A stretch of DNA of 64,000 nucleotides, taken from NCBI GenBank assembly GCA_051453625.1, contig JBOZIK010000001.1, forward strand, positions 253,721,939-253,785,938, written 5' to 3'. This document shows positions 22,250 through 32,776 of this stretch, piece after piece. The DNA comes from Welwitschia mirabilis (taxonomy: Eukaryota; Gnetophyta; Gnetopsida; Welwitschiales). The notes beneath the pieces were generated by a model. It was not told the origin of the DNA. It worked only from the letters and a program-made list of their open reading frames with translations, and did no database searches. Position numbers and translations under genes: made by a program. Each line of letters begins with the position of its first letter. Position 1 is the stretch's first letter.

Positions 22250-23424
22250 TGTATGCTCTAGAACCTTAGAGGGATGGATGAATAGGATTTATAATTTAAA
22301 TATTACCTGTAAAAATTCACCAAAAATATTGAAGCATTCAAATTAATGAATTAAGTTATTATTAAATAAGATCAAATGAAGGAATATGAAAATAACTAAA
22401 AATATAAAATATCAAAGAATATCATAGATACACAGCTTATAGTGGTTTTAGAAACCCTCTACTCCACTCTTGGTAGTTAGCTTCAATCTTAAGCTGATCC
22501 ATATCCTAGTTACTTTCTTTCCAAGTTTCGTATGTCAACCTGTAACCTTTATAAATGGACGTTTTGAGGCTAAGTTTCAACCTTTACAGAGCAAAGCTTT
22601 TGGTAACAATAGCATGCTAGAATGCACTAACTTCACTAGATCTGAAGTACAAAAAGGTAAAAAATGCACTATCTAAAAGTAATTTCACAAGTTCAAGCAT
22701 GTACAATGTAGTCTGTTTGACTAAGATCTCAATAGTACAAAAGAGTGCCTTTTCTTTTTTGGTCTATAACAAAGCCCCTTGAATATTTTAATTTATATGG
22801 CTTATATAAAAGATGTATTTTAGGATTTACAAATGAATTTCATATTTTAATGATTAAAAATAAGGAGACAGCAACTAGAATATAGGCTAAGAAGTTTCAT
22901 TTATATCACAATCAATCAATTCCTTGAAGCATCTAATCAACCCCATTAACTATCATTACTAAAGTTAGTTAATCCCATTTTCTTCTGATTGATCTGAGAT
23001 CTTAACATCACTTAGTCTAGTCAACTCCATTTTCTTCTAGTCAATTTGATATCTTTACATCACTTAGTCTAGTCAACCCCATCCAGAATATAGTTAACTA
23101 CATATGGTTTAAGTTCATCTGATCCCCTTTTTGATTTAATCAATTCCTTAATAAACTAATTTAATAATTTTTGGTATAGGTCCAGTCAACCCCTTAGGGA
23201 TCTAGTCAATCCCTTGATAAATTGATCAAATAAATTTTAGTACAAGTCCAGTCGATTCCTTTGGGATCTGGTCAACCTCTTATTTGTTTTATCACTCATT
23301 TGATTTAAGAAAAGCTAGTGAAAAATGTTGGATTGCTTCTGATCTATAACAACTATTATTTTTTACAAAAATTACAACATATTTTGCTATACCAGAGATG
23401 TTAGTTGACAAAAATAACTTAACA
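22250..23424 (-). repeat. copia 5' LTR
   Basis: A 1,175-bp partner of 14,628-15,781. The minus strand starts TGTTAAGTTA at 23,424 and ends ATACA at 22,250. A TATA-like TATATAAG on the minus strand near 22,800 could be the former promoter. A 52-bp tandem duplication (units from 23,011 and 23,063) and six TTGAC cores lie in the upstream (U3) part. Confidence 0.9.
23019..23275 (-). promoter_or_regulatory. cluster of six W-box-like TTGAC cores in U3
   Basis: TTGACT or TTGACC on the minus strand occurs at 23,019, 23,039, 23,071, 23,184, 23,204 and 23,270 (start of each hexamer on plus). TTGAC(C/T) is the core recognised by plant WRKY factors. The other LTR keeps GTCGAC-like forms at related places, so some cores may have arisen by CpG decay. 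Function is unproven. Confidence 0.45.
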
Positions 23425-23774
23425 CCCATTACTAGAAAAAATAAAAACTAATTTAAAAAATGCAAGAAGAAAAACATGTACTCTTGAGAAATTACCATGT
23501 CAATATCCCTAAGAATAATATCAAGATCTATTTGTTATTTTCCAATGACTGGATTTAACCTAAGTAGAATCGAGTATAATTATTTCATATGGATATATGT
23601 GATAACTTTTACAAAAGAAATATTATTATAACTTGTAATAAAAAATAAAATAATATAAGAACAAAAATATTGAGCTAAAACTGATCTTTAGTAAATGACA
23701 CAATGGAATGAAAATGTTATAAGGATATAATCAATTTATCATTCTCTTAACCCTTGCTCCAATGATCCTTGTAT
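23425..23774. other. remainder of element X beyond the copia insertion
   Basis: AT-rich stretch between the copia 5' LTR and the right copy of repeat X. By position it is the 5' internal part of element X. No primer-binding site or coding motif could be named with confidence. Confidence 0.4.
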
Positions 23775-24974
23775 CTTGAAATATAAACTAAATTATCAAG
23801 TTATTAAGGCTTAGTATGAAGGCATCATTACACCCACTGCATGAGTGTTAGTGAGTTATTCTATCATCCTGCTAGTTTATAGTCCTTTATAAGCATGTAA
23901 AGTATGAATTAAAGTGCATAAGATTCATTAAACAATAGAAATTACAAACTCACAGAAGTAATCTTAAATAACTTACACAATGCAAAATAACTTGACAATT
24001 AAGTAACTTTGCTTAAAGATTGGTAATACCTATTTCTATGCATTAACAATAAAAGAATAAAACCTACTAAAGAATTAATTCCATCTAAATATTATTAATG
24101 CCAAATTAAATTTGCAATAATAATGAAAGGATTCAAACTAATTCTTATATTGAAACTAAAAGAGATATACATCATATAATTAGAGAAGGATAAAGAAGAA
24201 AGACTCCTCACCTAGTCTTGAGTCATTTCACCCTAAGAAAGGTGACTAGAGTGCCATGACATCCTAGCTTTCAAGTCTTTCCCACATTAAGTGAACTAAA
24301 ATATCCTTACAAATGAGGTCTCAAGCCCTTTTATAGATGAGGGAAGGCTTGGAGTCTAAGTCATGATTACATTAGATGGGTAATTACATTAGGACAACTA
24401 CTTAAGTGTGGTTACATAAGAAGAAAGTTATAATTTTTAGCATGTAGCCATAAATAAGAATTTTTTATCTTCAAGTATAAGGAGGAGGATGATGTATCTT
24501 CTAATTGATGATGACACTGCCAATGCATGCGATGTTATGTGTCTTCCATGCAATCATCCTTATTGCTACCACATGTTACTATGACGTGTTATTTTATATT
24601 TCTATCATGTGTTATTAGACTTTAATATTTATTCTAGATTAATTTTGAATTAGCTCATAAGTTATTTGTGATGAATTTTCTTAAGGGATGAAGGAACATA
24701 AATTTAATGTAGGTTTTCCTCAAAAGGCTAGTGCTACTAGTAGTCCTAGCCAATGGCATAGGCATTATGTGTTAGAATTCTTTTAGGTTTTGCAATCTTC
24801 ATACGAAGCCAAAAATAAACCTATTAATATTAGTATAAAACTCATATTTATATGAAATTACGATAAAAAGTGTAAAATATGTTATTTTATGATAAATAAA
24901 TGACTTAAGTGTCTTGCCCTATGTAAAATTGATTAACTATACTTGCTTAGAATGTCAATTTTTATGTGTAAACA
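23775..24974 (-). mobile_element. LTR-like direct repeat X, right copy
   Basis: Aligns with 8,225-9,400. The end at 24,974 reads TGTTTACA on the minus strand. A segment containing gtgctactagtagtcctagcc at about 24,731 is an insertion relative to the left copy. No coding content was seen. Confidence 0.65.
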
Positions 24975-25714
24975 TAGTACAATAGTCAAATTATTTATAC
25001 AAGTGATATTCTATCTACTGTAGTTCATGAGGATAAAATAATTAACTATTGAGATCTATTAAATAATTGATTCACTTTCTAAGATGATTTCTTAATGGTT
25101 AATAATTGTCAATAATAGCTATTTTTTCACTAATCATTAGATTGATAATTAACCACTCTAATGTGTTAATTAACCCCTTATCTTATGTTTATTTTCTACT
25201 CTATGAGTGGTCGATCCTTTTGTCAAAGTCAATCAACCACTAGAGTTATGGTCATCCTTTATAAGTTGGATAATCTACCCCTACCAAATGCTTTGTTTAC
25301 TACTAGATGGTTGATTTCCTATGACCTACTTATCGACTACCTATTAGATTTAATCACATTTTCTTAAGTATCCTGTAATTGATTCTTAATAGAATGTTAG
25401 TTAACTTTGTAATGAATTCCATTAGGTTTAATTCATTTTTCATAGAATTTAATCTCCATCTTCTCTTGTCTTTTAACTTGAGCTTCTAAGTGCCTTATTT
25501 GCATGTAGTCATATGTTTTAGTTTTTGCTCAAAGGCATCTAGTTTAGCCTACAAAAATCTTATTTTATTAGTATGATTAGATAGAATTTGACTTATCATT
25601 AATCGATAATTAAGAGATACTAGAAGAGGATCTAATATTCTAAGAAAAGATGGAGCTCATAAGAAGCTTCAATAAGTTGAAAAGTCACAATGAAATTCTC
25701 AGAAAGTTACAAAT
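24975..25714 (-). other. region downstream of the short LTR; coiled-coil-like trace
   Basis: Mostly unrecognised. Near 25,560-25,440 on the minus strand the frames read LDAFEQKLKHM and then LEAQVKRQEKMEIKF, a heptad-like charged helix of the type found near the N-terminus of some retrotransposon Gag proteins. It lies about 150-270 bp past the PBS at 25,725, where a gag leader would be expected. A 60-codon plus frame at 25,185-25,367 has no known motif. Confidence 0.35.
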
Positions 25715-25725
25715 ATCTGATACCA
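25715..25725 (-). promoter_or_regulatory. primer-binding site, tRNA-Met type
   Basis: The minus strand reads TGGTATCAGAT two bases after the LTR end at 25,728. It matches the first ten bases of the plant TGGTATCAGAGC site. Confidence 0.7.
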
Positions 25726-25727
25726 TG

Positions 25728-25863
25728 TGTTAAGAATCAAATGAACAAGAACATGTGTAAGATTTTTCCAAATTAAAATTTTATTTTCTTTCTTATCACT
25801 TATTACAATAAATAGCTTGCTTTTAAAGGTTAGCACATCATTAGGGTTTAATTAGGATTTACA
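25728..25863 (-). repeat. short (136 bp) LTR flanked by PPT and PBS
   Basis: On the minus strand the LTR starts TGTAAATCC at 25,863 and ends TTCTTAACA at 25,728. It is preceded by a purine tract (GACTGGGGGAGCA) and followed after two bases by TGGTATCAGAT. A single LTR with a PPT on one side and a PBS on the other is the junction expected between two tandem elements sharing one LTR. The length is at the short end for plant LTRs. Confidence 0.65.
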
Positions 25864-25876
25864 TGCTCCCCCAGTC
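25864..25876 (-). promoter_or_regulatory. polypurine tract
   Basis: Minus-strand GACTGGGGGAGCA directly upstream of the 136-bp LTR. The preceding frame ends HNVHHDHMTGGAC, read through the tract. Confidence 0.65.
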
Positions 25877-26900
25877 ATATGATCATGGTGTACATTATGA
25901 GCCTTAGCAATTTTAATACCAAATATCTTCCCTTTGAAGAAACTTTTAGAACTTCATAAAGTAATATTTTTCACTTCTATTAATTTTGAACATCTTGATT
26001 TTGCATTTAGTCTTATTCTAAACATAACTTTTTAAGATTTTAAAATAGTGTTGCATCTAGGACTTAAATTTCATAGAATATATATAAGAGAATCTACTAT
26101 AACTATTTAAAAAAGATATTAATTAAATGCTTTTACTCAAATTTTGATTGCATACAGGCCCACATATGTTAATGTCAATATGTACTATATCTAATAAGCA
26201 TCTTATTTTTCTATTAATTTTTTGAAATGGTCCCCTTGTTTGCTTGCACTTATACACTTCTTACATCTTTTTGTATCTTAGATCTTCATTTTGAGTAAGT
26301 TACATGCCAAATTATTATTAATAATTTGCTTCATGTATTTTGTATAGGAATGCCCTAATATCTTATTCCACAATCAATATTTATCTTCTTGTGTAATAGG
26401 AATGTTTACATCTTTCTCCATCATGGCCTTGTAAAGGTTATTACTATCTTTGAAAATCTTAATTTCATTTCCATCTTTTATGATATAATAATATTCATCC
26501 TTTAACATTATAGTATATCCCTTATTCTCCAACAATCCTAGAGTTATTAAGTTTTAGTTTACATTGGGAATGTAAAACAATTCCCTTAATAAAAATTTTA
26601 TCACTGAATACATTAAGCCTAATACCTTTAATTCCTTTACTCTAGATATATATCATCCACCAAATCTAATCTCTATAATCATGGGTGTATCAAATATAAA
26701 GATGTATTTTTAATTCATCATGCAATTGAAGCACCCACTACCAAAACCCATTCTACATTACTTCATATGAGGTTTTCCTAATGAACCTCATCACAATTTT
26801 CTTCTTTACAATTAGTATTCTCTCTTATTTAGGTATAAAACACATGGCTTGCATCACTGTGGATCTATCAATTCCCACAAAATGAAGACAATGTTACATT
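25877..26900 (-). pseudogene. copia protease-integrase fragment, internally deleted
   Basis: Minus-strand frames show a decayed protease block near 26,740 (CMMN-KYIF, with the DSG motif lost). Next comes ELFYIPN and LLENKGYTIMLKDEYYY near 26,590-26,480, then a GAG-pre-integrase finger: LWNKILGHSYTKYMKQI near 26,375-26,325 and RCKKCISASKQGDHFKK near 26,270-26,210. In LWNKILGH the first His of the HHCC finger is now Asn. After about 100 codons of unrecognised sequence comes the polypurine tract. Integrase core, RT and RNase H are absent, so this is a copy with a large internal deletion and no visible 5' LTR. It is distinct from the larger copia element upstream. Confidence 0.75.
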
Positions 26901-27147
26901 TTTAGCTTTTTATTTAATAACTTAAAACATTTTCAAATTACTAGTCTAACTCATGAATGATCTTAAACTTATAATATTTAACTATTTATTCAAGCTTTTT
27001 ATGATAATAAAATACTTTGTTTTTATTATTATTATTATATCGACTTTTAATTCCATTACAATTCTCATCATGATATTAGTTTTTGTTATTTATAGGGCAT
27101 TTCCTTCCTTAATTTCCTTTGCCTCATCTATAGAGTCTTCCTTTATA
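26901..27147. other. spacer before the CACTA terminus
   Basis: T-rich sequence with a 72-codon Ile/Phe-rich plus frame (26,953-27,171) that looks like low-complexity. No element feature was recognised. The three bases before the CACTA end (27,145-27,147) are ata. Confidence 0.4.
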
Positions 27148-27304
27148 CAATACAACAAAAAATACTTTTAATGATGGTTTTTAATGATAGTTTCTAAATG
27201 TCACTAATTTAATTATGGTTTTTTAAATTAGTAATGCTTTAAGCTATTATAGAATATTAAGTTTTATTTTTAATTGAGAAAAACTTGATGACAGTATTTA
27301 ATCA

Positions 27305-27383
<79 letters not shown>

Positions 27384-27869
27384 NNNNNNNNNNNNNNNNN
27401 NNNNNNNNNNNNNNNNNNNNNNNNNNNNNNNNNNNNNNNNNNNNNNNNNNNNNNNNNNNNNNNNNNNNNNNNNNNNNNNNNNNNNNNNNNNNNNNNNNNN
27501 NNNNNNNNNNNNNNNNNNNNNNNNNNNNNNNNNNNNNNNNNNNNNNNNNNNNNNNNNNNNNNNNNNNNNNNNNNNNNNNNNNNNNNNNNNNNNNNNNNNN
27601 NNNNNNNNNNNNNNNNNNNNNNNNNNNNNNNNNNNNNNNNNNNNNNNNNNNNNNNNNNNNNNNNNNNNNNNNNNNNNNNNNNNNNNNNNNNNNNNNNNNN
27701 NNNNNNNNNNNNNNNNNNNNNNNNNNNNNNNNNNNNNNNNNNNNNNNNNNNNNNNNNNNNNNNNNNNNNNNNNNNNNNNNNNNNNNNNNNNNNNNNNNNN
27801 NNNNNNNNNNNNNNNNNNNNNNNNNNNNNNNNNNNNNNNNNNNNNNNNNNNNNCTCACTCTCTCTCACT

Positions 27870-27910
<41 letters not shown>

Positions 27911-27990
27911 ACAAACACAAACATATATATATATATATGTCATATATATATAATGATAGCTTATAATCATCATTAAAGTTTCAAAGAATG
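27148..27990 (+). repeat. left CACTA terminus and subterminal repeats
   Basis: After the terminal CAATACAACAAAAAATAC come atgatggttttta, atgatagtttctaaa and ttatggttttttaaa, then a microsatellite with a gap, then atgatagcttataatcatcatta near 27,950-27,975. Spacing and wording match the repeat array at the other end. Confidence 0.6.
27310..27907. repeat. (CT)n(CA)n microsatellite interrupted by a 470-N gap
   Basis: (CT)n at 27,310-27,355 passes into (CA)n up to the gap at 27,384-27,853. The right flank repeats the same pattern: ct-rich, then (CA)n to about 27,907, then a TA run to 27,951. The gap most likely reflects failure to assemble this simple repeat. Long frames of Ser-Leu, Thr-His or Glu-Arg repeats across it are not genes. 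Confidence 0.9.
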
Positions 27991-28880
27991 ATATCTTTAA
28001 ATAATTATAATTTCTAATATATGCCCTAGTTAAGTTAGAAAATAAGATGTTTCAAAATAAATGATCCTTCCTACTTCCACTTTCTGAGCCAGTGTTCCTT
28101 TCTCATATTAAACCATTTCCACTTTATTCATTCATCACTCTTATAAACCCTTGTTGCATCATATTAAACCTTTTATGCTATACTAAATCCTCATCATGTT
28201 GAAACATAGATGAAAAGTTGGACCACTATTTGTTACTCTTCTTCATCTAAGACGTAGACCAACAAGCTTCACATTTTTCATCAAACAAGAATGAGAAAAT
28301 TAGATGGAAACATGTATAGTTAAAGAAATCTTATCTAATTTTTGTTTATCTTTAAAATTTTTCATCACAAAAGAAGGAAAAAATTTCTATCACATTTTCA
28401 TCCTAACCACTCATTAAAAATAATTTAACATTTTTAGTATTCCCTCCTTATTTGGCAAGAATCACAAATGCAATATTTTGAAGTGATGAAAGGAGAAAGA
28501 AATAGTAGAATCTACAATGCAATTATAAGTAAAGGAAATAATTGAGGATGGCTTGTAATGGACTCTAAGAAAAAGAGTTGTATTAACAAGTACACATCAA
28601 ATATTCTTATGTCTCTATTTATTTTCATTCTAACACTCTTGTCAAGGTTGTCAGAAAAGCTCCCTTTTCATGTAAGTGTTCGTGGGGTTATCTCCTCTCT
28701 TTTGTTTTTGAGTTTCTTTGTCTTTCACCTTCAATTCCCTTTGTTAAGATCCTTGTAAACATTTAGAGTTTCAATTTAAACTATTGCACATGCAAAAAAT
28801 GGTACTATTATTTTCACCAATGAATGGATTTTTTCTGATTTATTTGATTTCTCTACTTCTTAAAGAAGGAAGATTTAAGT
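27991..28880 (+). other. 5' flank of the SUF4-like pseudogene
   Basis: Contains no recognised coding block. A 66-codon hydrophobic plus frame at 28,558-28,758 is unidentified. By position it would hold the captured promoter or 5' UTR of the SUF4-like copy. No clear TATA box was singled out. Confidence 0.4.
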
Positions 28881-29071
28881 ATGGACAAGAAAAAGAGAAA
28901 TATCTCTAAGGTCTTATGCTATTAATACAAACATGACTTTAATGACGAAAAGATCATTGTGTATCATCATAAACCTAAATATTTCAAATAGTACATTTTT
29001 CGTAAGAAACTCTCCACTATGGAAGGCATGGTCATTCATGTCTTTCAAGTTCATAAGAAGACTATTACTAA
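28881..29071 (+). pseudogene. SUF4-like exon 1: C2H2 finger region
   Basis: Frame from ATG at 28,881 reads MDKKKRNISKVLCY, a stop (TAA at 28,923-28,925), then DFNDEKIIV and HHKPKYFK. A second stop (TAG at 28,989-28,991) follows, then RKKLSTMEGMVIHV and FQVHKKTITK. This matches the conserved N-terminus of the SUF4/BuGZ family residue by residue apart from point changes. In finger 1 the second Cys is replaced; in finger 2 both Cys are lost, while the helix with its His pair is kept. The exon ends in a perfect GTAAGT donor at 29,072-29,077, splitting a Lys codon as AA|G. Confidence 0.85.
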
Positions 29072-30278
29072 GTAAGTCTTATTCAATTATCTTATTGAAT
29101 TATTTTTTTTTAATTAAAGATAATGTTATATTTGATTCAAATGTTAGTAACTAGGAATGTTAATTTCATTTAGGGGTTTAAATCCTAAGTTTAAAACTTT
29201 GAGTGAAATTAACTCTATGATGTTGATTTCTTACTCTTTTTTTTTAAGTTTTATTGTTTAAAAGGGTAAGATAGTTACAAGAGGAAGTATTATTACACTT
29301 TTGTTCAAGCCTCGATTAATTCAAAAAAGGCTCAATAGTTCATTCATTTTGGAATGTTTTGCTTTGATTAGCAAAACATTTCTATTCACAAGCATTAATG
29401 TAAGTGATAGTATTTGGCTTAAGGCTACTCATTTTTGTGATATCTATTTAAGGAAACAAAATAACCTTTTATGAGAGTTAAAACTACACTTTGGAATATT
29501 TGTTTTTGACTATTCATAGTATAATATATTTCCCAGCCTTTTACTTGTTCTTGTCTTCTTGATTATTATTTACAAAGATATGTATTTTCACATGTATCCT
29601 AATCATTATCAATTAGATTTGTGGATTTTTATATCCATTGCAATTTATTCCTTACTTTTATCTTTTGCTTTTTACCTTATGCTTTTTTGTTTTTCTTGTT
29701 TCCTTCTTTTTTCCTCCTTTTAAGATCACTAAGTTTATCATTAATGGCATGTAAGCAAGTTTTACTATCATTTTACCATTTCATCTATTAGAGTGTTATA
29801 ACAACTAAATTTAAAACATATATTTTTTATTTTAGTATCACTATTATGTTTAACAGATTCATAATTATGCCATGGAATGATATCTTCCAAAGGGTATGTG
29901 ATTTTGAAGGAATTTGAATTTCTACTTTAGAAAAAACTCATGTGAAGGTCATTCCTATCGTAAGTTTCGAATGCCATTCAATTTTATGGATAAGTGAATT
30001 CCCCCTAAGTGTTCATGTAAAAATCCTCTTGCCTTATTTTCTAATGTATGAGACAATAATCAACAACATAATCTATGCTTATTGGATGGCTTATTCACAT
30101 ATCATCCATATAAATGTATTTTTTATATTTTATAATTATTCATCACATATTCAACAAAAATCTTCATGCTTATTCATGTACAATTCCACTCACAAGTCTT
30201 TGTAAATATATGACAGCATGGTAGTAAATTGACTACATCTGTCATGACAAAAAGTATCATGTTAAAGTACATTATTAT

Positions 30279-30370
30279 GGTACCCTTAGATATGGCTATT
30301 ATAATGACTAGTTGCCCTATCTGTAAAGTTTTGGTACCCTTAGATATGGCTATTATAATAACTAGTTGCC
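30279..30370 (+). repeat. 54-bp tandem duplication in intron 1
   Basis: Bases 30,279-30,316 and 30,333-30,370 carry the same ggtacccttagatatggcta phrase and following bases, with one difference. Period 54 bp. It lies within the 1.65-kb first intron of the SUF4-like copy. Confidence 0.85.
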
Positions 30371-30719
30371 TCTGATGTGCTATTTACATGACTAATACCC
30401 ACCATCTTTTGGGATGCCTTCTTTGATTGTATGTTCTTATCTAGTATACTTATAGGCCATGAAAAGTGTCCAATTCTTTCATTTTTATTCTTTTAAATTT
30501 TTTAGAAGTTGTAATTTTTGTGAATTATGTTATAGAGGAACTTTTATGCCATGAAAATACTTGCTTAAATGGTACCAACAAACTAACTATTTTTTTGTCA
30601 AAATATTTTATTTGGCACTTTTTAAAATTGAGTAAATTAATAGTACATTGATTAGCAATCACTTACTCTTTAAAATTTACTTGATAAATGTTTTGATATT
30701 TTCCCCCAATTTTTTAAAG

Positions 30720-30810
30720 TTCCAAATGCTAATCCTAAAAGAGAATATATAGAAATTAATATTTTTGGAATGGATGAAGTACTACCTACCCATGATGAGT
30801 AATATGATAT
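30720..30810 (+). pseudogene. SUF4-like exon 2
   Basis: After a pyrimidine-rich tract ending tttttaaag the frame reads VPNANPKREYIEINIFGMDE, then VLPTHDE and a stop. Family members have VPNA-PGRE--DIEI-GM-GIPP-VL--HYGEE here, so a few residues of the GIPP segment are deleted and Tyr-Gly is altered. A G appears to be missing at the acceptor. The right end is approximate. Confidence 0.8.
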
Positions 30811-31454
30811 GTTTCTTTGTATTTTGAAACCTTTTAAGGTTTTGTGAAGTATATGCTTTTCAAAGAAGGGGAAAATATATCTCTATAATATCATAATTCT
30901 TAGTAAAGATGTTTAAATGCAATATAGGTCTTTAAATGCCTATCCAATAAGGTTGCGATAATTAATTAGACAGTAGTGTTATAAAAATACATGGCTTAAA
31001 ACTGTGGTAAAAAATTTTAAATTGTGAATAATAAAAGTAAAAGTAACATAGTTAAATATTCTCTAATGCTACGAGGATACAATACACTGTTTCATGCTTA
31101 CACTACTAGCTTTTATAACTAACTATATATTACTGTTAAAATTTTATTAGAAAATTAGCATTTACAATATGAAGCTGATTATGATTGTTGTTGTGATAAC
31201 TTGTTAGAAAAAAAATTATAATATCGAGCTTTTTTTTGTCTACCATAAAGTGTTTAACAAATCTAAGTCTAATTCTTCTTTTCTTAATGTGATTTCACAT
31301 ACATTAAGCATATAACCCTAATAAGTTATAAGACTAATGACTTCATTAGTATAGTCTATTTACATAAAATGCATTTATCTTAAACTTTTTAAATATTTGG
31401 CTAGAATTTTAATGCAAGTTTCACTTACTATATCTTCATTAATAATTCAAAGGA

Positions 31455-31590
31455 AATAAAGGACACTAAATTAGCTAAAGTGAAAGTTCCTTCTTTTAGA
31501 GTTAGTGGTATAAGTTTGACTTTAAAGTTGATTCATGTGTTATCATAACCTTCAAATCCCACAGTACCTCCACTATGAGTTTTCCCTTAG
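31455..31590 (+). pseudogene. SUF4-like exon 3 (probable)
   Basis: The frame reads KLAKVKVPSFRVSG and, after a stop, PSNPTVPPL. It resembles the AKVAKV-IPS and proline-rich portion that follows the HYGEEE segment in SUF4. Stops occur, and the ends are not sharply defined. Confidence 0.55.
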
Positions 31591-31699
31591 TAATGCATGT
31601 TTTTTCTTTGAATATATAAAATCCTGGAAAGTCTTTTTGAAAAACATTTCATTTTTTTAAAATTTTCCTTTCTTTTCTCTTTTTCACAACCTCTCTTCC

Positions 31700-32030
31700 T
31701 AATGATTTAAAGGCAAAACTCAATCAATCTGCCAGCCTCTATATAAAGCATGATGACTTGATCAGTTTCAATGACATTGCCCACTCATTCACCAACACAG
31801 ACTTCATATAGCACACCATTAAATGAATTATCACTGTTTCCATTTTCCTAATAGTATGCTAACAGGTTTAGTACTTCAAGCCTTTCAACACCACCTTCTT
31901 TACCAACTTCGCAACAAAGGCTAACGTCAGAGCTTGTAGATTTAGGTGAAAGAAGTATAGTCCTTGCACTACATTTTGGTTTGAACATAAAAAATGGTCG
32001 TCCTTGAAAGTTTTTAGGTTTGATGTCTAT
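31700..32030 (+). pseudogene. possible SUF4-like proline/serine-rich exons
   Basis: Higher-complexity sequence between exon 3 and the WDDEAMS exon. Plus frames read MTLPTHSPTQTSYSTP near 31,770-31,820 and FSTSSLSTPPSLPTSQQR near 31,866-31,920. Low-complexity Pro/Ser/Thr sequence is expected in the middle of SUF4-like proteins, but it is not diagnostic. The minus strand has a 62-codon frame at 32,036-31,848 with no known match. Confidence 0.35.
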
Positions 32031-32520
32031 GTTCAATGGACTTTTTAATGTTTAAGAACTATAGCAATGTGCATTCTATCTTACTTTTTTCTTTATGTTT
32101 TTAGAGAATTAGTAGTGTTGAAGGGGGGGAAAGAGAAAATGTGATTTGTTAACTTTTACATATTACTATATTGATGATTGTTATTTTACCTTATTAGTGT
32201 TCTACTTTATTGTGAAATAACTACCTATTAAAATTCATAGTAATGTTATTCTCTTCTTTTCCACAAATTTTTAAAGAAAGCTCTCTTTTTCATTTTTCGT
32301 GTGAAATTTTTTTTTAGAATTTTTCTCCTTTGCTTTTATATATCTAAACACGCATTTTTTGTTTGTATGTTTGGATACATAAGACAGGTGCATGCAATGT
32401 AACCCTTTTTGTTAAATAGTTAATATTAAGCTTTTTAATTCTATTGATGATTGAATCTTTGAAATTTTTATGTTAGTTGTCAATATGTGACATTTCATAT
32501 AGATAGTTACACAATCAAAT

Positions 32521-32667
32521 TCAACCCCATCCCATATGTATGCTTTGGATCCCAACACTTGACGCCCCTTAATTGGACTCCCACCCGTGATTTCCAATAA
32601 GCCTTATGTAATGCAAGCAATACAGAAGGAGGTATATTTGATTTGGGATGATGAAGCCATGTCAGTG
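32521..32667 (+). pseudogene. SUF4-like exon with PPVISNK and WDDEAMS motifs
   Basis: In one frame from 32,521: HMYALDPNT, a stop (TGA at 32,560-32,562), [13 protein letters not shown], then [13 protein letters not shown]. Plant SUF4 proteins carry SGP-IGPPPVI-NK and EVYLVWDDEAMSMEE at this place. The differences are mostly C-to-T or G-to-A transitions, typical of methylation decay. The exon ends at a GT donor (32,668) at the position where the family motif continues in the next block. The left boundary may extend upstream. Confidence 0.85.
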
Positions 32668-32776
32668 GTTTGTACCTTTTTAATCACCTTTTGTTTTATT
32701 TGCCACTTAACTTCCCAGTTAATGTACATGATGGAAAAAATATGTTTGTATTTATTTTTTTTTTAAATGCGTATAA

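Larger units (their letters stand above)
14628..23424 (-). mobile_element. full-length Ty1/copia retrotransposon, degenerate
   Basis: An 8.8-kb element on the minus strand, complete in structure. It has a 5' LTR (22,250-23,424), PBS, gag with zinc knuckle, protease, integrase, RT, RNase H, an extra region with a PTP-type domain, PPT and a 3' LTR (14,628-15,781). The order PR-INT-RT-RH is diagnostic for copia. Every domain carries stops or frameshifts, so it cannot act on its own. Both LTRs follow the TG...CA rule (plus-strand TGTA...AACA). No exact 5-bp target duplication remains (ctcac left, cccat right). An extra ORF region of about 1.8 kb between RNase H and the 3' LTR recalls Sirevirus-like copia elements; that lineage is an inference. 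Confidence 0.9.

Noticed and set aside
14621-23430. Exact target-site duplication of the copia element
   Set aside because: ctcac and cccat share too few bases to call; decay or an unrelated flank cannot be told apart.
27285-27973. Long frames of Ser-Leu, Thr-His, Cys-Val or Glu-Arg repeats
   Set aside because: They are the six-frame translation of a (CT)n(CA)n microsatellite and a run of N.
30466-30651. Phe/Ile-rich 61-codon frame as an exon of the SUF4-like gene
   Set aside because: No resemblance to SUF4, and it lies in the T-rich first intron.
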